Source: CAUYUA01 sp963575675 (GTDB lineage: Bacteria; Pseudomonadota; Alphaproteobacteria; Azospirillales; Azospirillaceae). Taken from it: a DNA stretch of 52,393 bases. Location: the NCBI GenBank assembly GCA_963575675.1, contig CAUYUA010000155.1:1-52393 (forward strand), in the 5' to 3' direction. A program made the translations under genes and the position numbers. Under the pieces are notes generated by a model. The model was not told the origin of the DNA, did not search any database, and worked only from the letters and a program-made list of their open reading frames with translations. Below, piece by piece: positions 8,447-15,994 of this stretch; position 1 is the stretch's first letter, and every line of letters begins with the position of its first letter.

Positions 8447-9220
8447 TTACGCCAAACGCGCGGAGCGGCTTTTATAGGCCTCTAATCCGGTTGCAATCGA
8501 AAGAGCGTGCAGCCAATTTAGAAATTTTTTTACATTATCGCCGCGAAACGCCAAGCCGTGTTGAGGAATAATGCAATCAATCGGCAAGCGGCTGACCATT
8601 TCCACCCATGCGTCGCGCGCCGCCGGAGATCCCAGATAGCGTTTGTGGAATATCTCCAGAAACGGCGTATAGGCCGAAAAATTGTCCAGCCATATGTCTT
8701 TGGTCATTTCTGGAGGCGCATCTGCGGCGCCGATGTCACTGGAAAACAACATGCGGGCCTGAGGGTCATAAACACAGAATGCGGCAGAGGAATGCATGTA
8801 ATGCGCCGGGAGCAAGCGTAAGGTGACTTGAGGCGCCAATTCTATGTCGAGTCCTTCGTCGGGGACGGGAGTGAATTTGGCGGCGGCGTCGAAATGAGCA
8901 ATATAGGGAAGCCACAGGGCGGGCGCATAGATCGCTGCGTTGGGGGCCGCGACTTGTCGCCAGAGCGATAATGCTGAGCCGACGTCCGGGTCTTGGTGTG
9001 ATAAAAAGATATGTTTGACGGCTTCCATGTCGATCTCATGAACCAGAGCCGCCATCATGGCGGGAAAAATCTCCATTCCGCCGGGGTCCAGTAGAATCAC
9101 GCTGCGATCCGAGCAAATCACGACTTGATTGGTGTCGACGACATTGTTGTTGCGGGCGGGATCCCGACCAAAGGTTAGCCATCGGTGACGGTTTTTTCCA
9201 TAAAGTGTAAAGCATCGCAT
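8447..9220 (-). CDS. Flavodiiron-type MBL-fold protein (ODP-like oxygen/iron sensor candidate)
   Basis: The 257-residue metallo-beta-lactamase-fold protein shows the diiron ligand pattern of flavodiiron proteins: His75-x-Asp77-x-Asp79 (LSHQDPDVG), His140, Asp162 (FSSDIG) and His221 (IIPQHG). Spacing is close to the H-x-E-x-D...H...D...H of that family, with Asp replacing the usual Glu. The flavodoxin domain is absent. Stand-alone diiron proteins of this type (ODP) are known to feed soluble chemoreceptors in spirochaetes. Two receptor-like genes flank this one, so an oxygen, NO or Fe(II) sensing role is inferred. It could instead be a reductase or hydrolase. The start at 9220 has a GGAG upstream. 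Confidence 0.85.
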   Translation of the reverse strand: MRCFTLYGKNRHRWLTFGRDPARNNNVVDTNQVVICSDRSVILLDPGGMEIFPAMMAALVHEIDMEAVKHIFLSHQDPDVGSALSLWRQVAAPNAAIYAPALWLPYIAHFDAAAKFTPVPDEGLDIELAPQVTLRLLPAHYMHSSAAFCVYDPQARMLFSSDIGAADAPPEMTKDIWLDNFSAYTPFLEIFHKRYLGSPAARDAWVEMVSRLPIDCIIPQHGLAFRGDNVKKFLNWLHALSIATGLEAYKSRSARLA

Positions 9221-9356
9221 CGCCGGACTCCGTGGATATGTGTTTCAAAATGTCAAAAAGAGTGAAAGGCGTAAAAACCGGATCGTAAGAAAAAATTACA
9301 GAAAAGCAGTCAGCTCCGGCCTATTCCACCCTGTTTCCAAAAGAGGGCGTTTAAAG

Positions 9357-10178
9357 TCATATGATGGTTCGCGTTCTAAATTGACGCTCCAGCGTCACCG
9401 CGATTTCGCGCATGCTGTCGCAAGCCTCGGTGGCGCCGCGTAGGCCGCGTGCAGTTTCATCATTCATAGAACGTAACTCTTCCACATACCGGCGCATGGC
9501 GTTAGCCACGGCCGTGAAGTCGTTTTCATGAGTTTGGGCGGAAACCGCTTCGGCGGCGATGTTGGTGGCGATGCTTCCGGCTTGAGCCACGATGTCATCG
9601 ACCACTTGGATCATTGTGCGAAGCCTATGCATTCCATCGGTGAGGCCATGGATGTCGCTCATCATTTCCGTCATATAGCCTTGTCGCGCGCGCTCCAGAG
9701 CAATTGCGGCGCTGCGGCCGCGTCCGTCTTGTAGAGCGGAGCCCAGCAGCGCCGAGGTGCTTTCGATTTGGCGTAAGTAACGTAGACAGCGCAATGTGGC
9801 GGTGCTCATGCCGTAAAGCGTGCGCAACCCCGTAACGGAGTCGTTGATATCCATCAGTCGTCGGACCAAGCCGCGCGTATATTGAGTTAATGCACGCACC
9901 GCTGCGCCGCTTCGTCCGGAGCGTCCGGCAAGAAGCTCGGCGTTTAGGGACAGGATGCGCATGTCTTCCGACAGAGCGGCCAAGCGAGCCGTTGCTTTGT
10001 TGGCGCGGTTGATGTCGGGGAATAAGACGTGGAAGCGGGATTCGATCAAGCGTAGAACGCTGCGATAACGCGGCGCGGTTATTGAGCTGGAGAGGGAGGA
10101 GGATATTGATGTTCTATTCTGTTCTATGTTCTGTCCGAACGGAGAGGGGGCGTAAAATGAACCTGTGGGGCGCTCCAT
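9357..10178 (-). CDS. Chemoreceptor-like helical protein with degenerate signalling-tip motifs
   Basis: The 273-residue helical protein has no TM. LSEDMRILSLNAELLAGRSG (about 70-89) resembles the MCP tip but lacks the canonical acidic and glycine pattern. A second similar stretch, ATNIAAEAVSAQTHENDF, lies near 207-224. It may be a divergent receptor or an adaptor that binds receptor arrays. The ATG at 10178 follows AAGAGGAAA at good spacing; a GTG six codons upstream is less likely. It is first of three same-strand genes leading to the MBL and receptor genes, with a 136-bp gap to the MBL start. The precise function is not recognised. Confidence 0.65.
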   Translation of the reverse strand: MERPTGSFYAPSPFGQNIEQNRTSISSSLSSSITAPRYRSVLRLIESRFHVLFPDINRANKATARLAALSEDMRILSLNAELLAGRSGRSGAAVRALTQYTRGLVRRLMDINDSVTGLRTLYGMSTATLRCLRYLRQIESTSALLGSALQDGRGRSAAIALERARQGYMTEMMSDIHGLTDGMHRLRTMIQVVDDIVAQAGSIATNIAAEAVSAQTHENDFTAVANAMRRYVEELRSMNDETARGLRGATEACDSMREIAVTLERQFRTRTII

Positions 10179-10268
10179 AGTTTTCCTCTTTTGCACTAAA
10201 TCTTTACATTAAAGATTGCGTTGAAGCGGCTTTGTCGTGGGCTTTTTTGTAAAGCAATTTACATACCA

Positions 10269-10315
10269 AATTCTGTGACGTGATAGAATGGCGTTCTTTA
10301 ATTCTGTGACGTGAT
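10269..10315. repeat. Direct repeat pair, 16 bp, period 31
   Basis: AATTCTGTGACGTGAT occurs at 10269-10284 and again at 10300-10315. A spacing near three helical turns places both copies on the same DNA face, which suits a regulator site, but this is only inference. Confidence 0.7.
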
Positions 10316-10473
10316 GGGGAAGGGGGAAGTTATTATGAGGATGGTGATCTTTTTTGCAGTAAAGTGAGCAAAAAAGGGGCGGGAGTGGCGTTGGCAGGGG
10401 GGGGGATGTTTTTCGAAATTTTTATATGAGAGTGTGCGCAATTGTGGTAGCCTCTAAAAAAAGAGCGGATATC

Positions 10474-10510
10474 TTTTTCAGGCGTCAATGGTTCTTTTTT
10501 TCAGGCGTCA
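10474..10510. repeat. Direct repeat pair, 14 bp, period 23
   Basis: TTTTTCAGGCGTCA occurs at 10474-10487 and 10497-10510, about 100 bp upstream of the secreted-protein start. It may be a paired operator or a slippage duplication. Confidence 0.7.
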
Positions 10511-10602
10511 TTGACTCAAGGCGCTGTTTAAGCGTTCTGGAGCTTTTTCTTTTTGTGATTGAGCACTCTTCTTCGCTTCCTTTTGATAGGGACGCTGAAA
10601 TC

Positions 10603-11217
10603 ATGATGGGCAATACTTCGTTGAGTTATACGCGAGGGGGGGCGGCTGTCGTTGCCGTTTGTCTGGCGTGGGGTTTCGGCGCGCAATCCGCATGCGCCGA
10701 GAAGCTGCTGATCGATCAGAAAGTCGGTCAGAACGAAACTTCGGCCGTCATCGCTCTGCCGGCGTCGAAAGTTCCCACAACCGAAAAAAACCCTCCTTGC
10801 GGCGAAGCGCCCAACACCGTCGAAGATATCGCCAAAGCCGTCATCGGATTGGGCAATATCAGCGTCGGCGTGCCTTTGTTGGAGGCCAGCAAATACATCA
10901 ACATTGATCCGGCGCTCACCAATACGCTGCGGACGCTCACCGGAGCGCTCAATGGCAAAGCCTCTTGCGCGCAAATATGTGTCGAGCTGCCTTTGGCCGT
11001 CACAAACGTCGATGTCGATGCCTATGGTCGGAAAGTCGGCGCGCCTGCGTGGAGCAAATTGGAATTCAACGCTGAAGCCTCCATTGGGGCCGCTTTGGTT
11101 GAAAAGCCCAAATTCACAAAGGCCGCCAATGGATATGTCATTTGCGCCGTTGCCAAAAATTGGAAGCACGATGAAGAGCGCGATTTCAAATTAACCGTGA
11201 CTTACGATAAGAAATAA
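10603..11217 (+). CDS. Secreted protein of unknown function
   Basis: The 204-residue product has a clear signal peptide: a hydrophobic stretch near residues 13-25, then SACA before EKLL, predicted to be cut by signal peptidase I. The mature part has four cysteines (PCGE, SCAQIC, VICAV) that could form two disulfides. It ends in a beta-rich segment (DFKLTVTYDKK). I do not recognise the family. Two adjacent ATGs (10603, 10606) are possible; upstream in-frame codons lack signal-peptide character. The next gene follows after 44 bp and may be co-transcribed. Confidence 0.75.
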   Translation: MMGNTSLSYTRGGAAVVAVCLAWGFGAQSACAEKLLIDQKVGQNETSAVIALPASKVPTTEKNPPCGEAPNTVEDIAKAVIGLGNISVGVPLLEASKYINIDPALTNTLRTLTGALNGKASCAQICVELPLAVTNVDVDAYGRKVGAPAWSKLEFNAEASIGAALVEKPKFTKAANGYVICAVAKNWKHDEERDFKLTVTYDKK

Positions 11218-11261
11218 ATCAGAAAAATGCGACGTTCTGTGTTTTTGAGTTTTTTCCGCCG

Positions 11262-11480
11262 ATGATGAGCTTTAATAAACTTGTTGTTCTGTGTCTGTTG
11301 GTGGCTGGAGCGTGGTTCGGTCTGAAATGGCTGAATCGCGTTGAGCAAGTGCGCCGCGCTCAGAGAAAACAAACCGTTGCTTCTTCGCAAGAGGCGATGA
11401 CTTTGGTCAAGTGTCGCGTTTGTGGAGTTTATGCTCAGGCGCAGTCGTGTGGTCGTAACGATTGTCCCAATCGCGCCTAG
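11262..11480 (+). CDS. Small membrane-anchored zinc-ribbon-like protein
   Basis: The 72-residue protein has one N-terminal TM (about 5-23), a basic linker, and a C-terminal cysteine cluster KCRVCGV...SCGRNDCPNR that could bind one Zn2+. The layout resembles the small PP0621-like family (N-terminal TM plus MVxCxxCGV), but the last cysteines differ. The function is unknown. Two adjacent ATGs, 11262 and 11265, are possible. The stop is followed by two close copies of CCTAGGTTTT. Confidence 0.7.
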   Translation: MMSFNKLVVLCLLVAGAWFGLKWLNRVEQVRRAQRKQTVASSQEAMTLVKCRVCGVYAQAQSCGRNDCPNRA

Positions 11481-11532
11481 GTTTTTATCTTCCTAGGTTT
11501 TCGCTTCATTGAATCGTTGTGGGGAGAGCCTT

Positions 11533-12243
11533 ATGGCTTTTGTCCCCCCCTCGTGGTGTTTGTGGTTTTCCATGCCGATCATCTCTGTCGCCAAGCCCTA
11601 CGCCTTTTGTTTTCCATTGTCGAGAGTCGCTCTTGTGGCGATTGACTTTCATCGCGACAGTTTGGACGAGGGTGGATACGCTGCTTTACTGGGGAACGAT
11701 GTTTCTCATTTGCGCGCTTTGATTCCGGTGGCGGAAAAGCTCATCGATGCGTGTCGTTCCGTTGGGTTAACCATCATTCATGTGCGTGAAGGGCATCGCT
11801 CTGATCTCAGCGACTGTCCTCCCGCAAAGCGGATACGCGTTCAAGGCGCGCCGCGCATTGGCGAAACAGGGCCTTTGGGGCGGTTTTTGGTGCGCGATGA
11901 GTTGGGTAATCAGTTTCCGCCTAAATTGGCTCCGCGCAAGGATGATGTCGTTATCGATAAGACTGGTAAAAGCGCTTTTTACGGTACGGACCTCGACATT
12001 CGATTGAGGCGATTGGGCGTTAGTCATTTGTTGTTGGCGGGCGTAACGGCTGAACACTCCGTGTTGGCGACGCTGTTGCACGCCAATGACTTGGGGTATG
12101 AGTGTTTGGTGGTGGAGGATGCGGTGGATAGTTACGAGCCGGCGTTGAAACAAGCGGCTTTGGCGATTATTGACGCGCAAAAAGGTGTTCTAGGGTGGCG
12201 TGCGCCGTCTCACGCCGTGTTGGAAGCTCTCTTGGGGCAGTGA
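11533..12243 (+). CDS. Isochorismatase-fold cysteine hydrolase homologue lacking the catalytic Cys
   Basis: The 236-residue protein has the isochorismatase-like fold. Asp38 lies in LVAIDFHRD, the Lys in VIDKTGKSAF, and the last-strand motif reads LLLAGVTAEHSVLATLLHA. In active members the residue after the T-x-E/N-x stretch is the nucleophilic Cys (for example GVTTEVCV). Here it is Ser176 (codon TCC). C-terminal features such as YECLVVEDAVDSY match the amidohydrolase branch (biuret and ureidoacrylate hydrolase-like). It may be a pseudoenzyme, or Ser may replace Cys. The ATG at 11533 has GGGGAGAG upstream. An N-terminal extension of about 30 residues is unusual and hydrophobic; an internal ATG at residue 14 is an alternative. 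Confidence 0.85.
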   Translation: MAFVPPSWCLWFSMPIISVAKPYAFCFPLSRVALVAIDFHRDSLDEGGYAALLGNDVSHLRALIPVAEKLIDACRSVGLTIIHVREGHRSDLSDCPPAKRIRVQGAPRIGETGPLGRFLVRDELGNQFPPKLAPRKDDVVIDKTGKSAFYGTDLDIRLRRLGVSHLLLAGVTAEHSVLATLLHANDLGYECLVVEDAVDSYEPALKQAALAIIDAQKGVLGWRAPSHAVLEALLGQ

Positions 12244-12283
12244 ACAAGAGGGCTGGAAACAGGCTTTCCTATTGGTGGAGAAG

Positions 12284-12365
12284 ATCGCTTCGCGAATAAG
12301 GGAGGGACTTTGGCCTCCCCCTTTTTTTATAATACCTTAAGGCCAGGACGCAGTCCCTGACCCCT
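12284..12365 (-). repeat. Repeat family A copy, reverse orientation
   Basis: Read on the plus strand it begins ATCGCTTCGCGAATAAGG and ends in a segment matching CCAGGACGCAGTCCCTG. Compared with the canonical unit, the G/C stem is shorter and followed by a T-run. It lies between convergent genes and may serve as a two-way terminator. Confidence 0.85.
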
Positions 12366-12408
12366 TTGATTTGATGTTTTTCTTTATTTTAAGAATGCGA
12401 GATTGTTC

Positions 12409-13656
12409 TTATTCATAACGTAATGCTTCGACAGGATCCAAGCGCGCTGCGCGCCATGAAGGATAGAGCGTCGCTGCAAAAGACAAGCCTAAAGCCATTG
12501 CCACGACTTGCGTAACTTCTCCCCAATCAAGCACCGCCGGCAGTCGGCTCAGAAAATATATTTCGGCGGAAAACAAATCTGTTCCCGTCAAGCTCTGAAT
12601 AGCTTGACGGATGCTTTCGATGTTTTGACAAAAGGTCACGCCCAACAAAAAACCGGCAACCGTTCCGATGACGCCGATGCTTGCGCCGCTCAGGAAAAAT
12701 ATTCTCATGACCATGCCTCGCGTCGCTCCCATTGTGCGTAGAATGGCAATGTCTCGGCCTTTGTCTTTCACCAGCATGATCATACTTGAAATGATGTTGA
12801 ATGCGGCGACCAAGATGATCAAGGTTAAAATTAAGAACATTACGTTGCGTTCGACTTGCAAGGCGGTAAAGAAACTGTTGTTGGACTGTCGCCAATCGAC
12901 GACTCGGCCAAATCCGGCGGCGGCGGGGAGAATGGCGGCGCGGGTTTCCTGAACTTGGTTTGGGTCGGTGATGAATATCTCTAAAGAATTGACGGCGCTG
13001 GGGAGGCGGAAGAAGACTTGAGCCAATTCGAGCGGCATGAAAATAAAGTGATTGTCATATTCGTACATGCCGACATTGAAGATTGCGCCGATGGTGAAGG
13101 CGCGCATGCGGGGAACGGCGCCGAAAGCCGTTGTTTTGCCTTGAGGGGCAATAAGGGTGATTTGGTCTCCGGCTTGAAGCCCAAGTCTCTGCGCCATTCG
13201 GCTGCCAATGGCGATGTTGTCGTTTCCAAAATTTTCAACGGCGCCCTGAACGATTCCCGAGGAAAGAGTGGGACGGGTTCGAAAGTCTTCGGGACGGACG
13301 CCGCGCACGACGGCGCCGGAGGCCGCGTTCCCTTGGGTGATGAGCGCTTGGCCGTCGATGGAAGGAGAAACGGAGATGACGCCGGGGGTGGCGCGGATGC
13401 GTTGGGCGAGAGCGTCGTAGTTGTAGAGCGGGCCGGGAGATTCGGAATACACATTGAGATGGCCGTTGAGGCCGAGGATTCGACCCAGGAGTTCTTGTCG
13501 GAAGCCGTTCATCACGGCCATGACGATGATCAGAGTGGCCACGCCGAGCGCGATTCCCAGCAAAGAGAATCCTGCAATGACGGAAATAAAACCTTCTTGG
13601 CGGCGGGCGCGCAAATAGCGCATAGCCACCATTCGTTCAAACGGCGTGAAGATCAT
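12409..13656 (-). CDS. LolC/LolE-type lipoprotein-releasing ABC permease
   Basis: The 415-residue inner-membrane protein belongs to the FtsX/MacB-type permeases that, with LolD, extract lipoproteins for transfer to LolA. It has the family N-terminus (FERMVAMRYLRARRQEGFIS), TM1 near 24-46, a large periplasmic domain, three C-terminal TMs and the motifs KDKGRDIAILRTMGAT and YPSWRAARLDPVEALRYE. Alphaproteobacteria often have one fused-role LolC/E with lolD next to it, but no lolD gene is visible here. The ATG at 13656 matches the family start; in-frame upstream codons are not conserved-looking. Confidence 0.92.
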   Translation of the reverse strand: MIFTPFERMVAMRYLRARRQEGFISVIAGFSLLGIALGVATLIIVMAVMNGFRQELLGRILGLNGHLNVYSESPGPLYNYDALAQRIRATPGVISVSPSIDGQALITQGNAASGAVVRGVRPEDFRTRPTLSSGIVQGAVENFGNDNIAIGSRMAQRLGLQAGDQITLIAPQGKTTAFGAVPRMRAFTIGAIFNVGMYEYDNHFIFMPLELAQVFFRLPSAVNSLEIFITDPNQVQETRAAILPAAAGFGRVVDWRQSNNSFFTALQVERNVMFLILTLIILVAAFNIISSMIMLVKDKGRDIAILRTMGATRGMVMRIFFLSGASIGVIGTVAGFLLGVTFCQNIESIRQAIQSLTGTDLFSAEIYFLSRLPAVLDWGEVTQVVAMALGLSFAATLYPSWRAARLDPVEALRYE

Positions 13657-13838
13657 GAAGAAAACCCGGTGTTTCGAGTGCGTTTGCGTTTTAGTCCGTT
13701 CCTGCGGGTGAACGGTATATTTTATGATGTCAATATTTCTGAATTTCTGAAGTTGTGGAGCTTTGGACGAAGGAGGCGTCGCCTTGGATATAATCATCTG
13801 ACGCCCGCCCGCCTCGCAATCAGGGGAAGAGGCTCTTT

Positions 13839-14390
13839 TTATTTTAGTTTTTGTGGCGGCTCAATGGGTTTTCCTTCTGCCAGGCGTTTGAGCGCTTCGT
13901 TCATCAAAGAGAAGCCTATTCCGGTTTTGTCGAAGAGTCCGGAGGTGAATTTTCCCACCAGAAGTCCTGAGAATTTCTCGCTCTGGGTAAAGCGAGTCGC
14001 GTTTTTTTCGATTTGCTCCAGCAAGAATCTGTGCTCAACGTCGAAGAGTCCGCCACCCAACCATTGTCCGCGCCAACGCAGCTCTCGCCCGGGTTCGGCG
14101 GCCAACACCAATGGATGGAAGGTCATGGCCGCGCCGTTGGGAGGCACCATCACCACGCTGAGTTCCGATCCTGATGCGATTTGGCCGGTAATTCTTTGAA
14201 TAAACGGGTTCCACTTTGGGTATTCGTGGGTTGCGGTCAAAATTTGCCAGACTCGTTCCGGCGGCGTCGAGATGACGATTGACGCTGATATCTCGCGATC
14301 CTGTTGCACTGTTTGCAACACGAAAACCGGCGCCGCTATTGCCGCCATCACAAGCAGCGCCAAACCGGCTATTCTGATCCAGACTCCCAC
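13839..14390 (-). CDS. Membrane-anchored SRPBCC (START-like) domain protein
   Basis: The 183-residue protein has one N-terminal TM (about 5-26) followed by an SRPBCC/polyketide-cyclase-like domain (SIVISTPPERVWQILTATHE, YPKWNPF, RELRWRGQW). Members bind hydrophobic ligands in a deep pocket. The substrate is unknown here. The start is a GTG at 14390 with GGGGAATAAGG upstream. It ends 182 bp before the lolC/E gene on the same strand. Confidence 0.85.
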   Translation of the reverse strand: MGVWIRIAGLALLVMAAIAAPVFVLQTVQQDREISASIVISTPPERVWQILTATHEYPKWNPFIQRITGQIASGSELSVVMVPPNGAAMTFHPLVLAAEPGRELRWRGQWLGGGLFDVEHRFLLEQIEKNATRFTQSEKFSGLLVGKFTSGLFDKTGIGFSLMNEALKRLAEGKPIEPPQKLK

Positions 14391-14450
14391 GCCTTATTCC
14401 CCGTTGTTTGGTTAGCCTGATGGGTGTTGTCCGATGGAGAACGCCCGCCG

Positions 14451-14476
14451 ATGCGCGTTTTTACGCGCATTTTTTC
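14451..14476 (+). terminator. Rho-independent terminator-like hairpin without an upstream plus-strand gene
   Basis: ATGCGCGT and ACGCGCAT form an 8-bp stem with a TTTT loop, followed by a T-run. Stem, loop and U-tract are canonical on the plus strand, yet the nearest upstream gene is on the minus strand and starts at 14390. It may end a small RNA or an antisense transcript. Confidence 0.55.
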
Positions 14477-14634
14477 GCTGTCGAAACCTCTATTCGTGAC
14501 CGTCGCAGATGTCGAATTAGCGGCGTTCCGTCAGCGGCGAGGGCAAGTTCAGTAGTGTCGTGTTGTAAGTCTGCTGTCAATATTCTCTGTTGCCGCAGCC
14601 GAGGTTGACCGACCTTCGGACGATTGATCGCCAT
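14461..14634 (-). CDS. Possible 57-residue hypothetical protein
   Basis: The ATG at 14634 begins MAINRPKVGQPRLRQQ and the ORF runs to a TAA at 14461. The middle part (LTADLQHDTTELALAADGTP) has ordinary composition and codon use like neighbouring genes. The ribosome site is weak (GAGAAA). It would lie 70 bp upstream of the SRPBCC gene on the same strand. No family was recognised, and it could be a chance ORF. Confidence 0.3.
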   Translation of the reverse strand: MAINRPKVGQPRLRQQRILTADLQHDTTELALAADGTPLIRHLRRSRIEVSTAKKCA

Positions 14635-14764
14635 TTTCTCAACAGAAATAAGGCGGGGGTATGGCAAGAAGGGGAGGCGCGGCGTCTCTTGTCGTGAGAT
14701 TTGAGGCGTTGCTGTTGAAATGGCGTCTTTTAGATGTCGCGGAGACGTCTTTTTGCCGCTTAAT

Positions 14765-14845
14765 GAAGTGTGGATCGATAAAAAATCACCTCACTTTCGG
14801 TTGTCACAACCGAAAGTGAGGTGATTTTTTATCGATCCACACTTC
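14765..14845. repeat. Perfect 81-bp palindrome (40-bp arms, 1-base centre)
   Basis: Positions 14765-14804 are the exact reverse complement of 14806-14845, with a single C between them. Each arm has a 6-A tract and the G+C-richer core CACCTCACTTTCGGTTG. No second copy was noticed in the window. Such a structure would form a long cruciform or RNA hairpin. Confidence 0.95.
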
Positions 14846-14878
14846 TTAATTTGATGACATTGACTTCAGGATATCTCA

Positions 14879-14925
14879 GACTCTAAATCATGGTTTCCAA
14901 AACCTGCTCGGTTTTTGGCTGGGCT
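14879..14925 (+). repeat. Repeat family B, diverged partial copy
   Basis: AAATCATGGTTTCCAAAAC is followed by CTGCTCGGTTTTTGG. It matches the core of the copies at 7150 and 52307 with several changes, and the flanking GAATTGAAACG part is missing. It ends about 65 bp before nadK. Confidence 0.65.
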
Positions 14926-14988
14926 GCATTTTCTTAGCTTTTGCGTTCTTCGCCGTTTTTTCTTTGGTTGGTTTAGGATGGCAGTTCG

Positions 14989-15804
14989 ATGTTCGATCCG
15001 TCTCCCCCGCACGTTCGTTTTTCCTCCACTCCGCGTTTGAGCTTTGTAGCGACTCAAACCGAGCCTGCGCGGGCGGCGCTGGTGCGGTTGGTCCATCGCT
15101 ATGGGCAATGTTCGCCGTCGCGCGCCGACGTGATTGTGGCGTTGGGAGGCGACGGGTTTCTCTTGGAGACGCTGCACCGAACGCTCGACGACGATCCTCA
15201 GAGACCGCCGATTCCGGTGTACGGCATGAATCGCGGCTCGGTTGGGTTCTTGCTGAACCGCTTTAGCGAGGATGAGCTTTTTATCCGAATTATGCATGCG
15301 CAGCCTGTGGTTTTACATCCTTTGCGCATGCGGGCGTCCGCCAACAACGGCGAAAAGCATGAGGCTTTGGCGATTAACGAGGTGTCGTTGTTGCGCGAAA
15401 CCCGTCAGACCGCCAAGTTGCGGCTATCGATTGACGGAGTGGTGCGATTGCCGGAGCTGATTTGTGATGGCGCGTTGGTGGCGACTCCGGCGGGGAGCAC
15501 GGCTTATAATTTCTCTGCCTATGGGCCGATTTTGCCGCTTGGAGCGAATATTCTAGCGTTGACTCCGATCAGTGCGTTCCGGCCGCGTCGTTGGCGTGGC
15601 GCGTTGTTGCCGCATGCGGCGCGGATTAATTTCGAGGTTTTGGAATCGGCGAAACGGCCCGTCAGCGCGGTTGCGGATTCTGTGGAAGTTCGGGATGTGG
15701 CGCATGTTTCGGTGGAGGAAGATCGCAGTGTGGGGTTGACGTTGCTTTATGACCCTGAGTTTAATCTTGAAGAGCGGATACTCAAAGAGCAGTTCCAGCC
15801 TTAG
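14989..15804 (+). CDS. nadK: NAD kinase
   Basis: NAD kinase phosphorylates NAD+ to NADP+ with ATP or polyphosphate in the cytoplasm. The 271-residue product has the diagnostic GGDG at 53-56 (VALGGDGFLLE), the substrate loop YGMNRGSVGFLLN and the glycine-rich motif ATPAGSTAYNFSAYGPILP. Length matches the short alphaproteobacterial form. The ATG at 14989 has an AGGA upstream. hemN follows after 190 bp and may have its own promoter. Confidence 0.96.
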   Translation: MFDPSPPHVRFSSTPRLSFVATQTEPARAALVRLVHRYGQCSPSRADVIVALGGDGFLLETLHRTLDDDPQRPPIPVYGMNRGSVGFLLNRFSEDELFIRIMHAQPVVLHPLRMRASANNGEKHEALAINEVSLLRETRQTAKLRLSIDGVVRLPELICDGALVATPAGSTAYNFSAYGPILPLGANILALTPISAFRPRRWRGALLPHAARINFEVLESAKRPVSAVADSVEVRDVAHVSVEEDRSVGLTLLYDPEFNLEERILKEQFQP

Positions 15805-15994
15805 AGCCTGTCCGGAGGTCAAAGTCGGGAGGTTTTTGGAAAACCATCGCTTGGAGAACTGTGGAGCAACCTTGCCTTGCCTCCTGGAGTCGTCCTCTAT
15901 ATAAAGTCCTAACACTCTAAAATTCCTCTCTTCCCTGTCCATCCAACAGAATTCGAGTGGAAATCTGGATGCGTTTGCACTAAGGATCACTCCT

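Larger units (their letters stand above)
10197..10602. other. Divergent intergenic region with two pairs of direct repeats
   Basis: About 400 bp lie between the divergent receptor-like and secreted-protein genes. Two pairs of direct repeats (10269-10315 and 10474-10510) are the only clear structure, plus a run of nine or so G near 10400. It likely holds promoters in both directions. No gene is seen. Confidence 0.6.
14391..14988. other. Intergenic region with terminator, palindrome and repeat B fragment
   Basis: About 600 bp lie between the SRPBCC gene and nadK. The region contains a plus-strand terminator-like hairpin (14451), a possible 57-residue minus-strand ORF (14461-14634), an 81-bp perfect palindrome (14765-14845) and a diverged family B repeat (14879-14925). 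No other gene was recognised. Confidence 0.6.

Noticed and set aside
13018..14199. 393-codon plus-strand ORF
   Set aside because: Antisense across both the lolC/E and SRPBCC genes, with no family resemblance.
14765..14845. Simple terminator interpretation of the palindrome
   Set aside because: No U-tract follows the stem in either direction and the arms are far longer than usual terminators.
15805..15994. FNR/Anr box upstream of hemN
   Set aside because: No TTGAT-N4-ATCAA-like site was found in the gap.
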